Source of the DNA: Labia minor | Lineage: Eukaryota; Arthropoda; Insecta; Dermaptera; Spongiphoridae | DNA length: 64,000 bases | NCBI GenBank assembly: GCA_963082975.1 | Contig: OY720349.1 | Coordinates: 65,346,501 to 65,410,500, forward strand | Reading direction: 5' to 3' | In this document: piece after piece, positions 58,948 through 64,000 of the stretch | Layout: each line of letters starts with the position of its first letter | How positions within the stretch are numbered: the stretch's first letter is position 1 | Made by a program: the position numbers and the translations under genes | The notes under the pieces: generated by a model | Databases searched by the model: none | Told to the model about the DNA's origin: nothing | What the model saw: only the letters and a program-made list of their open reading frames with translations

Positions 58948-59239
58948 ATATATATAAAATAATATATATATTTATATATGTACGTGTGAATTTACATATA
59001 TAAATTATTATATTAAGTAGAGCGTATAGGCATCCCACTGCAAATCAACAGATCATATCTCATTTCTTTATGCAATCTTACCAAATAATAAATAAATATT
59101 AAGTAGATTAACAGTAAAGACACTTTTTAGTGGAAAAATTTAACTATTGGTGATATAGGAAGGCTCGAGTTCTTTTTAGCAGTTTCAGTAATATGCCTTA
59201 AATAAGTGAATTATAAATAAATAACCTAATCCTATAGTG

Positions 59240-59345
59240 TAGTGATTCTCAACTACTGTGCCACGGCACTTTTGTGTGCCGCGAGATTTTCAAAATGTGC
59301 CGCCAAATTTTACAAATGTAAAGTTCAAATTAAGAAAAAGTATTT
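59240..59345 (+). mobile_element. hAT-type MITE left end, truncated
   Basis: TAGTGATTCTCAACTACTGTG then CCACGGCACTTTTGTGTGCC and GTGCCGCCAAATTTTAC. The last motif is shared with 23681-23693. No right end is present before the family E/LINE pieces at 59379-59490. Confidence 0.55.
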
Positions 59346-59397
59346 ATTTATTTTATATGTATGTAAAAAAAAAGTATAAAAAAAAGGTTTTTGCAAT

Positions 59398-59490
59398 CAG
59401 GCTCTAGATATAGAATTTAAAAATGTAGAAAAATTTAAATACTTAGGTTCTGTAATAACGAAAGATAATAATATTCAAGAAGAGTTAAGA
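59398..59490 (+). mobile_element. LINE fragment, 93 bp
   Basis: Almost identical to 5054-5140: ATTTAAATACTTAGGTTCTG then GAAAGATAATAATATTC and AAGAAGAGTT. The match stops abruptly on both sides. Confidence 0.85.
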
Positions 59491-60209
59491 GATTTAATAT
59501 TTTAGCTAGAACGCTTAAATTATACCTATAAATTATTAATTTTCAATGGATTATTTGAGTGTTATACATTCATATAACGAACAAATTAAAAATAAATAAT
59601 AGTTGGACTACAATTGAAAAAATATTTATTCTGAATTATTAATAACAATATTATTTGATATATATAATACAAGAGAATCTCATCTCAAATTATATAATAT
59701 AAGAAATTAATATATTTTTATTTTATCTCATTTCATTACTCATATTAGAAAAAAAAATTAATTTAAAATTTTTAATTTATCATGGATAAATTTGTTAATT
59801 AAATATTAAATATTTATTCTATAAACTTAATCTATCAAAATTTTGATTATAAAAAGGTAAGCTATATTTTATATTTAAATTAAGCTTCATTCCTTGATTC
59901 AAAATAAAATACTACAACTCCATTAAAGGAATAATAATATGTATAGTACATATATATTTATTATAAAGAGGGAATTGATTATTTAAATTTATCCCCATAA
60001 AACAATATAGCTTTAGCTTAATTCGATTTAAAAGAAAATTTGAATTCTTTATAGAACGTTTTCTAAAAATTTCTAATAAATAAATTGTTTTTTATACTTT
60101 TTTTCTTAATTCACTGATTCGTCGTTTGTCTTTATTCCCTTGAGGCAAGGGTTATATTTCTTAGTGAAAAACTATAGCCAAAGTCGTTTGTTGTCCAATA
60201 AAAGTAGAG

Positions 60210-60545
60210 CATCATCTTCCTACGCAAACCAAAAAAAACCCAGATTTATCTCGGTTAACTGCTTCCGTTCCGCCACCCAACTCAAAGGGTAATTTTGACG
60301 ATAGTTGGCTTCTCTACCTTTTTTAACCCCCGACGAGACATAGAGCAAGCAAAGAATAAAAAAGGGACATATAAGGGTTAAAAAAAAAATGTTCTTTTGA
60401 CCAAAAAAGATCGAAATGCCGCCCATGTCTGGAGAAGATCCCGAGGGATGTGCTCGAGAGGTGATGACGGCTGAAATAACTCCAAAGTTCGAGAGGAGAC
60501 ACAAACACAAGTCAAAGACATTTAAACAAAAATCCCCATTTAAAC
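60210..60545. other. low-A+T island
   Basis: CTGCTTCCGTTCCGCCACCC, CCCCCGACGAGAC and AAGATCCCGAGGGATGTGC. A 117-codon minus-strand frame spans it but is rich in F, L and C from A/T-biased triplets and has no domain. Confidence 0.3.
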
Positions 60546-61439
60546 AAAATGTTTTGTTATGTTTTCTCTTCAAAAAGTAAATGTTTTGTTTTGTTTTTTT
60601 ATTTTCTTATACATACAATCAATTTGTTAAATTTATAAATGTGATAATCATTTCAAAATAATATTTAAAATATGAAAATTTGCAATAAATAAATTAATTG
60701 TTTTTATTTTCTTGTTTAGCTTTTTATAATCCTCGAGATACGAAGTTTTGTCGTAATCAACGTTTCTTGATGTATCGGGGCGGCCTCGAACCTCAGAAAC
60801 GTAAGCCAAACTTTATAATAAATATCTTTTATGTTTCATCATGCTAGTTTGGGAATTTAATGACACCAGATAATATGAGATAAATGATGGGTCAGTTAAT
60901 AAGTGTAGTTGTTTAGGCTAAGAACTTATGAGTCGTGTAGTGACACTAATTGTAAGTTAGAATTTTAAAAATTTATTTTATTAATTTCCTCCTTATCTAT
61001 TTGAATTCAATGGTTGTATAGTTGTTAAGGATACTTTAAAATGGAATTATGTTCTTCACCAGAAAATACTGTCATTATTTATTTAAACAAATAACTTGAA
61101 AAAATCTCACAAAAAGAAAGTGGAAAAAAATGACCATCTGTTTTTTTTTATTTCAATTCATTAGCATTAGTTAATTAGCGGTTAGTGAAAATTAGGAGAT
61201 ATTTCACAAATTTCCCTTTCAAAAACCAACATAACAAAAAAAAAGTAACAAAAAAATTACAAATGATTTAACATTTTTCTTTATTCTTTTTGATTCTTCG
61301 AAAATTAACTTTTAAATTAGGTAAAAAAAAAATGTCGGTGTATTTATTTATTAGTTAAAATCCGATAAATCATTAACCTTTTAAAAGAAAGTTTAGTGTG
61401 TTAAAAAAAAAATTATAGATAAAGAAAAAAATGTTCAAG

Positions 61440-62060
61440 AGGGCGTTTTTCGCACATCTTTTTTCTTAGTAAGAACAGGCGCCAGAGATAATTGTTGGAA
61501 TCACACCGAGAAGCAGCAGAGCAGCTCGAAGAGGAACCCCTCTTCAGGAAGGTGCAGGAAGAGAGGCATTTGACTGTTGACTCAAGACTTTCCTGAAGAA
61601 AAGGGCGGACGAATCAAAAACGGTCATGGAATGTGGAAAAACAATAAACCTCCCCTGACACACAGACGGGCGTGGAATTCTTGTTTGAAAATAAATAAAT
61701 AAATAATATTTGACACACGGAATAGTTGAATGGAAATGAAGTGGCGGCGGCGGTCAACTCCGATATAATAGATGGAGCCCCGTGCGCTGTTGACATGCAT
61801 TCAATTAGAAGGAAGGGGGCGAGCTCCCCTTTTCGTTTCTCCAACCCCCCACCCCACCCCCACCCCACTAGCAAGTCTCGAAAGGAAAAAATCGAAAAAA
61901 ACTCCTAGCCCGAGTTGATAGCTTTTTACACAGTCAGAGGTAGAAAAGGGCCCCAAATCACACACATTTTAGGCTTTTAGACTATTATTAATTGGATATA
62001 AATTTTCAATGTAATTTTTTGAGAAAATCGGGGAAGATCAAAAGAGGCGTCTTCTAAGGA
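61440..62060. other. low-A+T island containing a C-rich quadruplex-type run
   Basis: GAGAAGCAGCAGAGCAGCTCG, GAAGTGGCGGCGGCGGTC, GAGCCCCGTGCGCTG and the C-run at 61845-61866. Frames on both strands (60 and 86 codons) read through the simple sequence only. Confidence 0.35.
61845..61866 (-). other. potential G-quadruplex (minus strand)
   Basis: On the minus strand four G-runs of 4, 5, 4 and 6 are separated by single T loops. This is a textbook quadruplex pattern and, being on the coding strand of the inferred gene, would also exist in its pre-mRNA. Confidence 0.7.
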
Positions 62061-63589
62061 GGATTCGAATAAAACAGTCGATCATCAAAGATAGATAGCT
62101 ACAAAATTGCCTCCACTCATTCTATTTTTATCATTCATCAAAAGATTTTTTTTTTTATTTTGTTTTAATATATTGTATTTGACATTAATAAATATGAATA
62201 ATAGAAGGAAAGAGAGAGAGTCAATTTTTAATATTATAATTAAGATATTTTTACAAAATTAGAAAATTTATTTGAAATAGATTGTTTCATTTTGTTAAAT
62301 GACATTTCATTTAATTAACAATGTGTTAAATTTCAAATATATCAAAACTTGTCCAATTTACAAATTTGTTGCTTAATTTGGAAAATTGTAAACTGAAGAT
62401 TTGATAAATTATTAACGGTCTAAGTTTAGATGGGACTAAAAGAATAATCGAAGTCAAGATTGGAAAATTAGGATATAAAAACGAAAATGGAAAGTAAAAA
62501 TTACTGAAATTCTACAGATATTTGACCAGTTAAACTAATATAAATGGTCTTTTGAAAATATCAGTGTAACAAATACAATTTTAAAATAATAATCACACAC
62601 AACATTTATATATTTATTTGATTATATCAATCAAATGATTTGATATCATTTTATTATCAATTACCATTAAATTATCAAATTATTCTCAAATACATATTTC
62701 TTTCAATTAAGAATATTTTTCACTTATTCTTTATATGAATACATTGAAGACTTGATAATATTTTCCCAATGCTAATAAAATCAATTAAAATTAATATTTA
62801 AACTAAAGTTTATGTTATTTTAATATGTAGTAATTATCAAAAATATTTTTTAAGAAAAAAAAAATATTATTTTAGTAAAAAATTTTAAGTCAACCAACCC
62901 CTCCTTTAAACTAAAACAAACAAAATTTATTTATTTCGTTATATTAAGGGTGTTGTTAGTACAATTACAGCACACAAATCCGAGGCGAAATACTTCTGAA
63001 TATAATTTTAAAGCTAACAACATTCATTAATAGAGAAAAAATATATATTTGAATTATTTATGTCCCAATGCATTTTAATGATATAGTCGGAAGGTTGACT
63101 AAAGGTTTTAATCTTTATGTTTACATATATATAAACATATTACATGTTTATATAAAAGAAGTAGATAAATAATTTTTGAAATTTAACATTTAAAAGTCTA
63201 GACGAAATGAATTTTTTGGTTAAAAAATTATATTAATATTTCTTCTCTTATTTACATCGTTAAATATAAATAATTAAATTTTAATGGCTAAAGGGATATT
63301 AATTCTTTTCGTTTCCGCACTGAATGTGTTGACGTTTCAATGAAAAATGTTCTAATTGCTTAAGGATATTTAACTTCCAATCCCCTTGTATTAAAAGTGA
63401 TGTCCTTATGAAGTCAACGTAGAATAAAAAAAAAACATAGCAGTCGTAAGTATTTTTTTCTCAGTGTGAAGAATAAATTAAAAAAAAAAAATAACAGTAT
63501 AAAGAAGGAAAATTTCCGAGTGCAAATTAAGTCTAAATAGGTTCTTTTGATGTTCACATTGGTTGTCCATACACAAGTAATAAATATCG

Positions 63590-63870
63590 AAATCGATGCA
63601 TTGGAAACGAGGCGATGGCGGCAGAAGGAATTCTTTCTTTTTAGACTTCTCGTTTTTTTCATCATGTTCACATATTGCTCTTGAAGGTTGAAGTTGAGGA
63701 GTGAGTTTTTAAGGGACAAGGGCGGGGGAGAGAGTCTGGGCAAACAGCCCGGAGCCGCCTTTCGACCCCCAGGGGGCTAATTAGAATCGCACCACGGGTG
63801 AAGGAGAAAACACAGATCAGGAACCAACCCCTTTCCTCTTTGCACCTCGGAAAGAAATCGAAAGCAACCC
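63590..63870. other. low-A+T island
   Basis: GGAAACGAGGCGATGGCGGC, GGGACAAGGGCGGGGGAGAG and CAGCCCGGAGCCGCC, then a CGACCCCCAGGGGG palindrome-like run. The 109-codon minus-strand frame is low complexity. Confidence 0.3.
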
Positions 63871-63943
63871 CTATTAAAAATATAACCCTACAAATAGGAA
63901 TATTTTTTTATTCAAATTAGAAATTAGAAAAATATAATCAATG

Positions 63944-63969
63944 ACTATAATAATAATAATAATAATAAT
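63944..63969. repeat. (AAT)n microsatellite
   Basis: About eight ATA/AAT units; a similar tract is at 22202-22222. Confidence 0.9.
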
Positions 63970-64000
63970 TATAAAATTGAAAAATAAATTAAATAAAATT

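Larger units (their letters stand above)
38231..64000 (-). other. upstream intron or 5' region of the PIR-1-like gene
   Basis: Lies upstream of exon A in the minus-strand reading direction. The family's conserved N-terminal segment (W-x-x-Y ... G-T-x-F ... K-x-P-L) should be encoded here or beyond. I looked for it on the minus strand and found no convincing exon. The stretch holds many repeats and islands listed separately. The portions 50.2-51.5, 52.0-52.9, 53.2-53.85, 56.7-58.05, 59.5-60.15, 60.6-61.4 and 62.1-63.5 kb are A/T-rich with nothing identified. Confidence 0.5.

Noticed and set aside
60220..60573. 117-codon minus-strand frame.
   Set aside because: Rich in F, L and C from biased triplets; begins in an A/T tract and has no domain.
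1..64000. CRISPR arrays, bacterial insertion sequences, ribosome binding sites, rRNA.
   Set aside because: No spaced direct repeats, operons or conserved rRNA segments. The sequence is eukaryotic nuclear DNA.

Overview
The window is strongly A+T-rich, repeat-laden nuclear DNA of an invertebrate. An arthropod is most likely, judged from the non-LTR retrotransposon tails, a decayed copy of a protein family that is multicopy in arthropod genomes, and the mix of short non-autonomous elements. There are no bacterial operons, rRNA, tRNA or CRISPR arrays. Almost every long open frame is chance. I cannot name the species.

The one host gene I recognise is split into tiny exons that an ORF list misses. 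Three minus-strand exons at 38196-38230, 23983-24070 and 20480-20559 have GT/AG borders and compatible phases. They join into one 67-codon open frame that reads as the N-terminal half of the phosphatase domain of a PIR-1/DUSP11-type RNA 5'-triphosphatase. The first and last exons were not found. If they lie outside, the whole window is intronic: 3.4 kb and 14.1 kb introns between the exons, more than 20 kb on the 3' side and more than 25 kb on the 5' side.

The introns hold two kinds of material. The first is dispersed repeats. Families A (4 copies) and B (2 copies) share an overall plan but have different, mutually compensating terminal stems and a central microsatellite, which suggests Helentron-associated (HINE-like) elements. 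There are also hAT-type MITEs (two with perfect 8-bp target duplications, one nested in a family A copy), a fold-back element, a pogo-like end, two longer inverted-repeat DNA elements (one keeping a transposase tail), five graded LINE tail fragments and several smaller families. The second is about twenty islands of visibly higher G+C with no gene-like reading, one of them duplicated 1.2 kb apart. They are candidates for regulatory or non-coding RNA sequence.

Layout: 1-1700 family B; 5.0-7.9 kb LINE tails; 9.8-14.8 kb families A, G and H and a CpG-dense island; 16.5-18.6 kb hAT MITE, pogo end and diverged fold-back relative; 20.5-24.1 kb exons C and B with a fold-back element between; 25.4-28.5 kb hAT, families A and C; 29.6-30.9 kb duplicated island; 32.3-33.9 kb hairpins and pseudogene; 38.2 kb exon A; 39-45.5 kb DNA transposons and family A with a nested hAT; 46-52 kb islands and a candidate plus-strand exon; 53-59.5 kb families H, E, B and F plus LINE pieces; 60-64 kb G+C islands.
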